Shown: piece by piece, positions 16,478 through 25,916 of the stretch
Layout: every line of letters starts with the position of its first letter
Numbering within the stretch: position 1 is the first letter of the stretch
Assembly: GCF_045999315.1 (NCBI RefSeq)
Contig: NZ_CP174607.1
Span: forward strand, 2,170,001-2,234,000
Source of the DNA: Peredibacter sp045999315
Lineage (GTDB): Bacteria; Bdellovibrionota; Bacteriovoracia; Bacteriovoracales; Bacteriovoracaceae
Direction of reading: 5' to 3'
DNA: 64,000 nucleotides
Notes under the pieces: generated by a model
What the model was told of the DNA's origin: nothing
The model's input: only the letters and a program-made list of their open reading frames with translations
Database searches by the model: none
Position numbers and translations under genes: made by a program

Positions 16478-16507
16478 TTTCAAGGAAGCTACGGCTTCCT
16501 TGAAATT
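16476..16507. repeat. Perfect 14-bp-stem hairpin
   Basis: AATTTCAAGGAAGC and its exact reverse complement GCTTCCTTGAAATT flank a four-base loop TACG. There is no T-run on either side, so it is not a standard terminator for the plus strand. It immediately follows the XRE remnant. It may be a transcription end, a protein-binding site or a mobile-element end. Confidence 0.7.
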
Positions 16508-16584
16508 GATGTAGAACCTAAAGGGCTGGTCCTTATTTTTGATTAGGACGTCCAAAGCTGAAGCGGCCCAGTATTTAGTTGTCA

Positions 16585-16603
16585 TTGATTGATAATCATT
16601 ATC
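16585..16603. promoter_or_regulatory. Fur-box-like sequence upstream of the SIR2-hsd operon
   Basis: The 19-base stretch TTGATTGATAATCATTATC includes the perfect palindrome GATAATCATTATC and matches 15 of 19 positions of the classical Fur box. TTGATT at its left edge could be a -35 element for the operon that starts 118 bases downstream. Functional control by iron is inference, since AT-rich DNA can give such matches by chance. Confidence 0.35.
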
Positions 16604-16720
16604 TAATTATTCAAATGAATTCAACAAGATAGATCTAGCCTCTATGGTAAGATGGTTTTGTTTTAAAAGAAACGACCTCTTAACGTAAGCGCTAGTGAAG
16701 TGAGTTTAAATGGGTAAAAA

Positions 16721-17833
16721 ATGAATGGTGAGTTATTTGATGAGGAAGCAGCAATTGAAAGTTATTGCGAATTAACTTCGAAATTGAATTCTCATATTTA
16801 TGGGACAAACAAAGAGTTCAATGAACAATTCGATGAAGACTTTATTCAAGAATTTGGCGTTATCGTTATAAACGGATTCAAAATTTCTCCAAGTGAAATT
16901 TTATTTTATTTGAAGAAGGAATCCTATGACGATTCACTTTCTAATTGGAAAGCGATCAAAGATGAAGAATTGAAAAATCAATTCGAAGAATTACTGGAAA
17001 TAAATTCTAATTTTGGAAGAGTTCAAGATCTTGTCGAATTAATAAAAAGTAAAAGAGTAATTCCCTTTATTGGAGCGGGTTTAACTGTTGATTGTGGTAT
17101 GCCAACCTGGTCAAACTTTCTTATGGAACTCGGACGCGAACAAAGAATGGATGTGACTGATTTAAAGGAAAAGATTGAGTCAGGTTTGTTTGATGAATGC
17201 GCTGATCAGTTGTTGCAGAAAATGCAGGAAATACAGTTTAATGAAAAATATAGACATAAGTTTACTCTAAATGGAAAAGTGCAAGGCCCTGTAACGTTTC
17301 TTCCATTGCTATTCACAAATGGAGTTATAACGACAAACTTTGATAAAGTTTTAGAGTCCGCATATGGGGGAACGGTACGAGTTGTAGAAGGTGTAAACTC
17401 AGATTGGATTAACGATCTCAAGAAAGGGAAACACCAAATTTATAAAATTCATGGAACAATGGAAGGTACTGCAAATCGAGTTTTAACCAAAAATGAGTAT
17501 GATGCTCGATATGGCAATAGTGGGATAGATTTCAATTTACCTCTTGCTAAATTTTTGAAAACTACAACAGAAGTCGGGAGCTTATTTTTTATAGGTTGTA
17601 GCCTCACAGTTGATAGAGTTATCCAAGTCCTTGCGGAACTCAAGAATGATCATGGTTCAATTACACATCATTATGCACTCCTGCAAAAGCCAGATGATGA
17701 GGAGAAACTTGTTGAAAGACAAGACAGATTGGCTAGCGTCAATATACTTCCCATTTGGTACCCAGAAGGTGAATACGAAAAGGTTGAATTACTACTTAGA
17801 TACATCGAAATGAGAATAAAAGGTGCTGTATGA
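16721..17833 (+). CDS. SIR2-like domain defence protein (predicted NADase)
   Basis: A 370-aa protein. Residues 1-100 are an unrecognised acidic domain. From residue 105 a SIR2_2-type domain follows: VIPFIGAGLTVDCGMPTW (G118-A119-G120 nucleotide loop), ITTNFDKVL (N206, D208), YKIHGTMEG (H244, the catalytic His position) and LFFIGCSLTVDRV. Stand-alone SIR2 proteins of this type degrade NAD+ in anti-phage abortive responses. The stop overlaps the hsdM start in ATGA, so it is translationally coupled to a type I restriction system. No strong ribosome binding site precedes ATG 16721. It is markedly more AT-rich than core genes. NADase activity is inferred from conserved residues. Confidence 0.8.
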   Translation: MNGELFDEEAAIESYCELTSKLNSHIYGTNKEFNEQFDEDFIQEFGVIVINGFKISPSEILFYLKKESYDDSLSNWKAIKDEELKNQFEELLEINSNFGRVQDLVELIKSKRVIPFIGAGLTVDCGMPTWSNFLMELGREQRMDVTDLKEKIESGLFDECADQLLQKMQEIQFNEKYRHKFTLNGKVQGPVTFLPLLFTNGVITTNFDKVLESAYGGTVRVVEGVNSDWINDLKKGKHQIYKIHGTMEGTANRVLTKNEYDARYGNSGIDFNLPLAKFLKTTTEVGSLFFIGCSLTVDRVIQVLAELKNDHGSITHHYALLQKPDDEEKLVERQDRLASVNILPIWYPEGEYEKVELLLRYIEMRIKGAV

Positions 17834-19569
17834 ATAAAGTTAAACAAGAAGAAATTAACAAAATCCTATGGGATGCTTGTGACACGTTTCGAGGTGTTGT
17901 CGATGCAGGAGAATACAAGAATTACATCCTGACGATGTTATTCATCAAATACCTATCAGACACCTATGAAGAGAAATACGAAGCCTATAGTAAACAGTTT
18001 GATGGCAATGAGACTCGAATCAAAAGGGCTCTAGAGAAAGAAAGTTTTGTTTTACCAGATGGCTGTCATTTTAAGGATATTTATAGGCAAAAAGAAGAAA
18101 AGAATATTGGCGAGATCATCGATATTGCTCTTGAGAAGATTGAAAATTCCAATAAAGAAAAGTTAGAGAACGTCTTTAGAAACGTAAGTTTTAACTCTGA
18201 ATCTAATCTCGGTAAAACTCAAAGTCGAAACGCTAGGCTTAAACATCTTCTAGATGATTTCAATAACCCAAAACTAAATATGAGAAAGACTCATATTGGG
18301 GATATGGATGTCATTGGAAATGCTTATGAGTTTTTGATTGCAAACTTTGCTGCTGGAGCTGGTAAAAAGGCCGGTGAGTTTTATACTCCTTCAGAAGTTT
18401 CTCAGCTTCTTGCTATGCTAGTTAAACCTGAGAAAGGGGCAAGAATTTATGATCCGACCTGTGGTTCAGGCTCCCTTTTAATTCGTTGTGCTGAACAGTT
18501 AACGAAAAAAGGAATTAATGACTTTCAAATCTACGGACAAGAAATCACAGGAGCAACTTGGGCATTAGCTAAAATGAATATGTTTCTTCACGGATTTGAT
18601 CGTTCAGTGATTGAAAATGGAGATACTATCAGAAACCCAATTCATCTTGAAAATGATGAACTCATGAAATTTGATATAGTTGTGGCCAATCCTCCATTTA
18701 GTTTAGATAAGTGGGGTTTAGAAGAAGCTCAAAATGATTCTTATAAACGATTTGAGTATGGTATCCCGCCTGCGAGTTATGGGGAATTGGCCTTCGTGCA
18801 GCACATGATCGCATCTTTAAATGATAACGGACGATGTGCAGTTGTTCTTCCTCATGGAGTTCTTTTTAGAGGATCATCAGAACAAAAAATTCGTGAAGGT
18901 TTAATTAATGATGATTTACTAGAAGCTGTTATCGGACTTCCAACAAACCTTTTTTTTGGAACAGGTATTCCGGCATCAGTTATGATTTTTAATAAGAAAA
19001 AACCAGCGAATAGAAAAAATAAAGTATTGTTTATTAATGCTGATCTTGAATTTCAAGAGGGGAAAAATCAGAACAAATTAAGAAAAGATGATATTAAACA
19101 CATCGTTAAAAATTATACCGAGTTTCAGACAGAAGGACTCTATAGACACGAAGATAAGCATTACTCAAGAGTCGTTGATAAAAAAGAAATTGAAGAGAAC
19201 GATTATAATTTAAATATTCGTCGTTATGCTGATACATCGGCTCCACCCGAAATATTTGATGTGAAGTCTATCCTTCATGGTGGAATACCAAAATACGAAG
19301 TTCAAGATGGATACATTCAAGACATTATTGAGGGTTTTGATATTTCAACAGTTTTTAATGAAAGAGACAAGGAATATTACGTCTTTAAAAAGGAAATTGA
19401 TTCAAAAGTAAAGATTCGTGAGGTGATGGGAGAAGTTGATCAAGCGATTATTACACAAGTTGAAAGATGGTGGGATAAATATTCAATTCCATTGAGAGTG
19501 ATAGAATTACAAAGTACTGAGGCTGAGAAGGAGATGAACTCATTTCTGAAGGAATTAAAGTATGAATAA
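17830..19569 (+). CDS. hsdM: Type I restriction-modification system methyltransferase subunit HsdM
   Basis: A 579-aa N6-adenine methyltransferase. The N-terminal HsdM_N helical domain (KQEEINKILWDACDTFRG; MLFIKYLSD) precedes the catalytic domain with GEFYTPSEVSQLL, the SAM motif YDPTCGSGSLLIRC and the catalytic NPPFSLDKW. It modifies one adenine per strand of the target chosen by HsdS and, with HsdR, forms the restriction complex. It overlaps the SIR2 gene by 4 bases and hsdS by 8 bases. All core motifs are intact. Confidence 0.95.
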   Translation: MNKVKQEEINKILWDACDTFRGVVDAGEYKNYILTMLFIKYLSDTYEEKYEAYSKQFDGNETRIKRALEKESFVLPDGCHFKDIYRQKEEKNIGEIIDIALEKIENSNKEKLENVFRNVSFNSESNLGKTQSRNARLKHLLDDFNNPKLNMRKTHIGDMDVIGNAYEFLIANFAAGAGKKAGEFYTPSEVSQLLAMLVKPEKGARIYDPTCGSGSLLIRCAEQLTKKGINDFQIYGQEITGATWALAKMNMFLHGFDRSVIENGDTIRNPIHLENDELMKFDIVVANPPFSLDKWGLEEAQNDSYKRFEYGIPPASYGELAFVQHMIASLNDNGRCAVVLPHGVLFRGSSEQKIREGLINDDLLEAVIGLPTNLFFGTGIPASVMIFNKKKPANRKNKVLFINADLEFQEGKNQNKLRKDDIKHIVKNYTEFQTEGLYRHEDKHYSRVVDKKEIEENDYNLNIRRYADTSAPPEIFDVKSILHGGIPKYEVQDGYIQDIIEGFDISTVFNERDKEYYVFKKEIDSKVKIREVMGEVDQAIITQVERWWDKYSIPLRVIELQSTEAEKEMNSFLKELKYE

Positions 19570-20758
19570 TGAATGGCTTGAATTACCAATTGGAGATTTG
19601 GCAACAGTGATCTTAGGTCAATCACCGCCATCTGAGACTTATAACCAAAATCGAAATGGTTTACCATTTTACCAAGGGAAAGCTGATTTTGGAGCTATTA
19701 ATCCAGTAACACGTTTTTGGTGTTCAACGCCTAGTAAAGTTGCAAAGACAAATGATATTTTGATGAGTGTGAGAGCTCCAGTTGGTGATCTAAATATCGC
19801 GTCTGAAGATTGTTGTATCGGCAGAGGAGTCGCAGCGATTAGAGCGATAAATGTGGAGTCTAAATATCTTTTTTATCAACTAGATTTTCATAAGCCTGAA
19901 ATTTCGCTTTTGGCCCAAGGTTCAACTTTTGAGGCAATAAGTGGAACAGAAATCAGAGGTTTTAAAATTCCATTAGCAAATGAAAATGAACAAAAGAAAA
20001 TCGCAGAAATTCTCACATCAGTAGATAAAGTCATTGAGTTAACTGAAATTGAAATTGAACAACTTAAAAATCTTAAAAAAGGGATGATGCAAGATCTTTT
20101 AACTAAAGGGATAGGACATAGTAAGTTTAAGGATAGTCCGATTGGTAAGATCCCGGAGAGTTGGGAAGTAACTCAAGTAACAAATGTAATTAGTAAAAAC
20201 ATTTATGGACCTCGCTTTAATGCTAATGATTATAATGAGAATGGAAATGTAAGGACCATCAGAGGAACAGATGTAGATAGTGATGGGATTTTGAATTATT
20301 TAACCGCACCACTTGCAAAACTTGATGAGAAGTTAGTTGAGACACATAAACTTGATAACTTAGATGTTGTAGTCGTTACTACGGCGGACTGTGGAGTTAC
20401 CTCCGTTTTCGAAGAAAAGAAAAATCGTTATATCCCAAGTGCCTATATGGTTAAGTTACGATTTAAAAATGATCAGTATAATCCTTATTTTTTTAAATTT
20501 CTCATGGGGATTGATCTTATGAAGGGCCAGATTGAAGCATCAATAAGGAAAGGAACTGTTGCGAATTTACCCGGTTCAGACTTAATTAAGTTCAAGATAC
20601 CTTTTCCTCCAAAGGATGAGCAGGATGAGATTGTAAAAATACTTCAATGCGTTGATAGGAATATTTCAAGTAAAAAGATTAAACTTAGTAATCTTAAAAA
20701 AATAAAAAAAGGTTTAATGCAAGACCTCCTTACAGGGAAAGTAAAAGTGAAAGTCTAA
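19562..20758 (+). CDS. hsdS: Type I restriction system specificity subunit HsdS
   Basis: A 398-aa protein with two target-recognition domains, each followed by a conserved helical spacer. The first repeat ends LKKGMMQDLLTKG around residues 175-185, the second ends IKKGLMQDLLTGK at the C-terminus. TRD1 starts ELPIGDLATVILGQSPPS; TRD2 starts GKIPESWEVTQVTNVI. It reads a bipartite DNA sequence and holds two HsdM. The gene is complete and 12 bases before hsdR. The target sequence cannot be deduced here. Confidence 0.95.
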   Translation: MNNEWLELPIGDLATVILGQSPPSETYNQNRNGLPFYQGKADFGAINPVTRFWCSTPSKVAKTNDILMSVRAPVGDLNIASEDCCIGRGVAAIRAINVESKYLFYQLDFHKPEISLLAQGSTFEAISGTEIRGFKIPLANENEQKKIAEILTSVDKVIELTEIEIEQLKNLKKGMMQDLLTKGIGHSKFKDSPIGKIPESWEVTQVTNVISKNIYGPRFNANDYNENGNVRTIRGTDVDSDGILNYLTAPLAKLDEKLVETHKLDNLDVVVVTTADCGVTSVFEEKKNRYIPSAYMVKLRFKNDQYNPYFFKFLMGIDLMKGQIEASIRKGTVANLPGSDLIKFKIPFPPKDEQDEIVKILQCVDRNISSKKIKLSNLKKIKKGLMQDLLTGKVKVKV

Positions 20759-20770
20759 ACGGAGATAGAT

Positions 20771-23700
20771 ATGAACTCGAATCTATTCAAGGAAAGAATA
20801 GCCTCGCAAATACCAGCAGTGAAGCTACTCATTAATAGTGGTTATCACTATATAACTCCTAATGATTGTTTTGAAGAGCGTGGGGATACAAATGTTGTCA
20901 TACTCAAAGATACGCTTAAAAAATCTCTCTTAAAGATCAATTCATTTACTCATAGAGGTGTGCAATTACCACTTCCAGAAAATTTAATTGATGATGCCAT
21001 TAAAGAGATTGCAGATTGGAGTAACAATAACCTAAGACAAGATAATAAGGACCTTTATTATCACCTAATCAATGGGAAAGGTTTGACCTTCTTTCATGAA
21101 GGCGATCGAAAAAGTGCCCACCTCCATTTTTTTGATTTTAAGAATATTTCAAATAATACATTTCAAGTAACCGAAGAATTTAAGGTTCAAAGAAATGGTA
21201 GTAAGCAACACTACATCCCTGATGTCGTCATTCTTCTTAATGGGATGCCACTAGCTTCCATTGAGTGCAAGAAACCTGGTCTTAATGATGCTGTTTTAAA
21301 AGGAATTGAACAGCATGTTAGAAATCAAAACCGAAATGGGATAACTAAGTTTTATCTCTTTCAGCAAATTTTAGGAGCAATGGCGGGAAGTACTGGAGCT
21401 AGATATGGTTCAGTAGGAACTCCAGAGGAATTCTGGGGAACTTGGAAAGAAGATTATTTCGAAAACAAAGAGGAAGAATTAAAAATCCTTGTTAACAAAA
21501 ATATTGCTTCAGTCGTTAAAGATAAGTTGTTTGAGTTTCGTCATCCTACTGAAAGAGCAATTATGGAACGGATGTGGAATGAGGGAAGAAGAGAAATCAC
21601 CGCTCAAGATCAGCTTCTTTATTTTGTATTTAGACCAGATAGGCTAATTGATATAGTTCAAAATTACATTATTTATGAAAATGAAGTGAAAATCGCTCCA
21701 CGTCACCAGCAATATTTCGCAGTTCGAGAAGCAATTAAGAGGGTGAATAATATTAAACCGGAAGGAGCTAGAGAAGGTGGTGTTATCTGGCATACGACAG
21801 GTTCTGGTAAGTCTTATACAATGGTTATGCTTGCGAAGGCTTTACGTTCTAATCCCAAATTTCAAGATTCAAAGATTGTCGTTGTCACAGATAGAGTGGA
21901 TTTAGATAAGCAAATTTGTGACACGTTTAGAGATTGTGGGGAGGAGCCACATAAGGCAAAAACAGCTGATGACCTTAAAGAACGTATTGCAAATAGAGAT
22001 TATACTGTTTTAACAACAATTATTGATAAATTTGATGCAGTCGCAAAAACTCACAAAGTAAAAGATGAGTCTCAAAATATTTTCGTTTTAGTTGATGAGG
22101 GGCATAGGTCCCAATTTGGTGAAACTCATGCATTAATGAAAAATACCTTTAAAAATGCAGCATTCATCGCTTTTACAGGAACTCCGATTAGACGTGTTAA
22201 AAAGAATGAGGAAGTAGCTCAAGCGACTGAAGCTCAATTTGGAGAGTTCATTCACAAATACACCATGGAAAATGCTCTAGATGATGGAGCTGTCTGCCCT
22301 ATCGTGTATGAAGGCAGAATGGGGGAGTTAAAAGGGGACCGTGAAAAACTTGATCGCTGGTTTGATCGTGTGACAAGAGACTTAACGGATGACCAAAAAG
22401 CTGCTCTTAAAAAGCGTTTTTCTATGGAGCAAGAGATTCTTAAGGCAGAAGATCGTATTAGGGCAATATCTCTTGATATAAAAAACCACTATCGCGAAAA
22501 TTTCCGAGCAGAAGGCGAACCCACAAAAGACTTTATGAAAGGCCAGCTTGCAACGAACTCTAAGGGAGAGGCCCTAAGCTTCAAGAAGTTTCTGGAAGAG
22601 TTTGGAATGAAAGTCGAGCTGGTTATTTCTCCTCCAGAGATGCGAGAGGGGGGTAAAACGATTGATGAAGATGATCGTCCTGAGGTTGCCAAATTTTGGG
22701 ATGCTGCTATGAAAAAATATGGTGGCGAAAAGAAATATCAGGAAACTATTGTAAACAACTTCAAGAAAGAAGATGATCCTGAAATTTTAATTGTTGTCGA
22801 TAAGCTACTTACTGGGTTTGATGCCCCAAGGAATGCGGTTCTATATATTGATAAAAGACTTAAGGAACACAGTGTTCTTCAAGCTATAGCAAGGGTTAAT
22901 AGGCTTTATCCAAGAAAGTCTGAAGGGCTTGTAATTGATTATAGAGGTATCTTTGATGATATGAATGATGCCATCGACTTCTACCGTCAAATGGAAGGAG
23001 CTGATTACGATCCAGAAGATATTAAAGGAACATTGTTTGATAAGGCTAAAGAGGCTGCTAAATTAGACGAGGTACTTAAGGCTCTTAAAGATCACTTTTC
23101 ATCTATTAATAATATGACTGATGATGAAGAGATTGGTCGCTATCTTGCGGATGAGAACCTAAGAAAAGAGTTCTATCAGAAGTTTAGAATCTTCCACAAT
23201 ATCTATAAATTGGCACTTGGTTTTGCTCAGTGGACTTATGAGACGAGTGAAGCTGATAAGAAGAAGTACAAAGACGAGTATAAGTATTTTGCAGAACTTA
23301 GAACAGTAATCAAAGAACGTTACCCTGATGGCATCAATTACAAAGACTATGTAGATGATATTAAACGTCTAGTTGATGTAAACCTTAAGTCTGATCCTCC
23401 TAAAGTGATTGTTGAACAGTTTAATATCTTTGATAAAGAGAAATTTGAAGAAGAGACTAAGAAGAAGTCTGAGGGAGCAAGGGCCGATATTATTAGAGGT
23501 TTAGCCTCAGCTCACATCACAGAGCATTTTGATGAGGACCCTATCTTCTATAAGAAGCTATCCGAAGTAATTGAAGAAGCTTACGAGAAATATCGCGAGC
23601 GTCGAATTACTGAAGCTGAATACCTAGAGATGATGCAAGATGTACGTGATCGTATTGAAATTGACTTGGAGAATGATGTTCCTGAGAAAGCTGCTGAACA

Positions 23701-23992
23701 TCAGACAACTAAGGCTTACTACCGAGTCCTAGAAACAGTAAAAAAGAAAATTCCGAATATCGAAAATGAAAAGATCTGTAATTTGGCGTTAAAGGTTGAT
23801 GACATCGTAAAAAAATACGCTGTAAAGGACTGGCACCTAGGTTCTGATATTGAAAAGAAGATCATTAGCTCTATTGAGGTAGAGGTTTTCTACTTCCTGG
23901 AAGATAATTTCAATGTCACATTTTCCGATGAAGACATGCAGGAGATGACTGAAAATTTCATGTTAATTGCGAAGCGATTGGATTACAGATGA
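20771..23992 (+). CDS. hsdR: Type I restriction enzyme endonuclease/translocase subunit HsdR
   Basis: A 1073-aa protein. Near residues 150-180 the nuclease domain shows IPDVVILLNGMPLASIECKK, a D...ExK active site. The SF2 helicase follows with GGVIWHTTGSGKSYTMVM (Walker A), LVDEGHRSQFG (DEGH box), AFTGTPIRR and the later QAIARVNRLYP. GGAGATAG precedes the ATG. It translocates DNA and cuts far from unmodified sites. It overlaps the DUF45 peptidase gene by 4 bases (ATGA). No frameshift or missing motif seen, so the system should be active. Confidence 0.95.
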   Translation: MNSNLFKERIASQIPAVKLLINSGYHYITPNDCFEERGDTNVVILKDTLKKSLLKINSFTHRGVQLPLPENLIDDAIKEIADWSNNNLRQDNKDLYYHLINGKGLTFFHEGDRKSAHLHFFDFKNISNNTFQVTEEFKVQRNGSKQHYIPDVVILLNGMPLASIECKKPGLNDAVLKGIEQHVRNQNRNGITKFYLFQQILGAMAGSTGARYGSVGTPEEFWGTWKEDYFENKEEELKILVNKNIASVVKDKLFEFRHPTERAIMERMWNEGRREITAQDQLLYFVFRPDRLIDIVQNYIIYENEVKIAPRHQQYFAVREAIKRVNNIKPEGAREGGVIWHTTGSGKSYTMVMLAKALRSNPKFQDSKIVVVTDRVDLDKQICDTFRDCGEEPHKAKTADDLKERIANRDYTVLTTIIDKFDAVAKTHKVKDESQNIFVLVDEGHRSQFGETHALMKNTFKNAAFIAFTGTPIRRVKKNEEVAQATEAQFGEFIHKYTMENALDDGAVCPIVYEGRMGELKGDREKLDRWFDRVTRDLTDDQKAALKKRFSMEQEILKAEDRIRAISLDIKNHYRENFRAEGEPTKDFMKGQLATNSKGEALSFKKFLEEFGMKVELVISPPEMREGGKTIDEDDRPEVAKFWDAAMKKYGGEKKYQETIVNNFKKEDDPEILIVVDKLLTGFDAPRNAVLYIDKRLKEHSVLQAIARVNRLYPRKSEGLVIDYRGIFDDMNDAIDFYRQMEGADYDPEDIKGTLFDKAKEAAKLDEVLKALKDHFSSINNMTDDEEIGRYLADENLRKEFYQKFRIFHNIYKLALGFAQWTYETSEADKKKYKDEYKYFAELRTVIKERYPDGINYKDYVDDIKRLVDVNLKSDPPKVIVEQFNIFDKEKFEEETKKKSEGARADIIRGLASAHITEHFDEDPIFYKKLSEVIEEAYEKYRERRITEAEYLEMMQDVRDRIEIDLENDVPEKAAEHQTTKAYYRVLETVKKKIPNIENEKICNLALKVDDIVKKYAVKDWHLGSDIEKKIISSIEVEVFYFLEDNFNVTFSDEDMQEMTENFMLIAKRLDYR

Positions 23993-24699
23993 ACAGTATT
24001 GAATTAGATGGCCGACATATAGCTTACAATCTCCAAAGATCAAAAAGAAGAACCTTAGGGATTACCGTAGACGCAAAAGGCCAGGTGATAGTTACTGCTC
24101 CTGACTATATTCCACTTAATAAGATTGAAAAAGTGCTTCTTAAACGTCAAAACTGGATTATTGAGAAAGTCGCAGAAAAGTCTAATAATGTTCAAATTCA
24201 GCCTAAGCGACAATACGTTTCAGGTGAATCAATCTATTTATTTGGAAAGCAATATTACCTAAAAATTGAACTCTCTAATGATTACAATGTTGAAAAAGAC
24301 CTTCACAGAATAACCTTCTACATGAAGGACTACACAGAAACCGAAAAACAAGTGACTTCGTGGTTGTATGAACAACTAATATCAGTAGTTAAGGTTATAA
24401 GTGAAGAGTGCCTAAGGAACTTTACGAGTAAATTCGCAATCCCGACAATTCCGGTATTCAAAATAAGAAAGATGGAAAAACGTTGGGGGAGTTGCACAGA
24501 GTATGGAGTCATTCATTTGAATCCCAAGTTGGTCGCGGCTTCCATCGAATGTATTGAGTACGTGATTTATCATGAATTGACTCACTTGATCCGCGACAAA
24601 CATAACGATTACTTTTACAGAGATTTAATTCAAGTTTGTCCTGAATATTTGAGATTAAGTAATAAGTTGAATAATGAAACAGTCATATATGCATTATAA
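23989..24699 (+). CDS. YgjP/DUF45-type M48-like metallopeptidase
   Basis: A 236-aa protein of the YgjP (DUF45) family. The zinc motif is YHELTHLIRDKHNDYFY (HExxH plus a downstream His), preceded by RWGSCTEYGVIHLNPKL, the family hallmark. It is often encoded directly after type I hsdR genes, as here with a 4-base overlap, and may process a component of the system or its foreign target. Cytoplasmic; no signal sequence. Peptidase activity is inferred from motifs. Confidence 0.88.
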   Translation: MNSIELDGRHIAYNLQRSKRRTLGITVDAKGQVIVTAPDYIPLNKIEKVLLKRQNWIIEKVAEKSNNVQIQPKRQYVSGESIYLFGKQYYLKIELSNDYNVEKDLHRITFYMKDYTETEKQVTSWLYEQLISVVKVISEECLRNFTSKFAIPTIPVFKIRKMEKRWGSCTEYGVIHLNPKLVAASIECIEYVIYHELTHLIRDKHNDYFYRDLIQVCPEYLRLSNKLNNETVIYAL

Positions 24700-24719
24700 A
24701 AAGGTTAAGCTACATATCA

Positions 24720-25555
24720 TATGATTTTTTAACACTCTATCCAATAGATTTCAAAAAACTATCCGGTGATCTGCTAAATCGAAAATTAGGGATAAGACTT
24801 GAGTCCTTTAAAGAAGTAAAAGATCAAGAGAGTGATTTAAGGTTCGCCTCAGGGGAAGGTGGTGAATTTATTGTTCAGTGCAAGCACTATTTAAAGAGTG
24901 GTTTTGCTAACTTAAAGTCTAAGATTATTAATGAAGAATTGGCGAAAATTACCAAGCTTAATCCTACAAGGTATATTCTCGTAACGTCAGTAGCTTTAAG
25001 CCCAAAAGAAAAGGTGAATTAGAAAAAAAATGGAAGCCATATTATAGGGGACTGGAGGCATTTATGGGCAGGATGACTTAAATTAATTGCTTAGAGAATC
25101 TTCTGATTGTGAAAACTCATTATAAACTTTGGTTATCTAGCAAGGACGTCCTCGAAAGAATTCTACCTGATAGGATGTTTACCCATAAGTTCTTAGCAGA
25201 AAAGCTAATAAGAAAAGAATTTCTTTGTATGTAGACATTACGGAAGTCTTTAATAATTCTGTTGAAATTCTTGAAAAGAATCATTCATTGATAATATCGG
25301 GAGCACCCAGAATTGGCAAAAACTACACTGGATGAAATGTTACTTATTAATTACATCAATCAATGGTACGAAGCCTTTACAGTTCCAGGGAAAATTGGCG
25401 AGGCATTTGAAGCCGATCATAATGAGCAGAAGCGAGTCTATCTTTCTGAAGATTTTCAGGTACAAAATTTTTCCAATTTCCAATATTTTCAAATTTCATC
25501 TTTCAATCACACTCGTTTGAATAAATCCAAAAAATTAATTAGACATCTTGGATGA
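24720..25555 (+). pseudogene. Decayed Mrr-type restriction endonuclease fused to nSTAND3 NTPase
   Basis: Reading in several frames recovers a coherent gene. Bases 24720-25022 give YDFLTLYPIDFKKLSGDLLN, then FIVQCKHYLKSGFANLKSKI, the Mrr-like nuclease core with a QxK site. Bases about 25050-25170 give GQDDLN and HYKLWLSSKDVLERILP, the linker seen in such proteins. Bases about 25240-25460 give VEILEKNHSLIISGAPRIGK, then TTLDEMLLINYINQ, an nSTAND3 P-loop. In-frame stops and frame changes separate these, there is no ATG at the expected N-terminus, and the C-terminal sensor part is gone. This was probably a type IV-like or STAND-type defence gene. The identification rests on recalled family patterns. 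Confidence 0.7.
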
Positions 25556-25844
25556 AAAAAAAGGAGTCTCTTATTGTAAGCATTGATAGTGTTCCCATAT
25601 TTCGACTAATTGTTCTTTGTTTTGAATGTGCCACTCTCTTATTATTTTTAAATCTGATGATCTCAAATTTGTTTTTTTTACCTATTAATTCGCAATTCTG
25701 GATTGTAAATTTTAGATTTAGATATTCGGTTTTAAGATGAAAATGTGGAGGATGATGGTCTTTAGGATAGATAATTATTTTGAAAGGCCCGACATTGCCT
25801 ACCACCTGTGCTTGTCCATATACATCAACCAGCATATGTGGCAA
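25539..25844 (-). CDS. DUF4160-like protein
   Basis: A 101-aa protein beginning with a TTG start that follows AAAGGG. It contains FKIIIYPKDHHPPHFHLK, where the HxPPHFH pattern is the hallmark of DUF4160 proteins, small proteins often found in toxin-antitoxin-like pairs. No DUF2442 partner is visible next to it. It overlaps the end of the decayed nSTAND3 gene on the other strand. Function unknown. Confidence 0.5.
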   Translation of the reverse strand: MPHMLVDVYGQAQVVGNVGPFKIIIYPKDHHPPHFHLKTEYLNLKFTIQNCELIGKKNKFEIIRFKNNKRVAHSKQRTISRNMGTLSMLTIRDSFFFIQDV

Positions 25845-25916
25845 AGTTCCCTTTGATAAATGTATCGGAGATTTGTGAAGAAAAATACTGAGTGCTAGCC
25901 ACCAATAAAAGTAACC

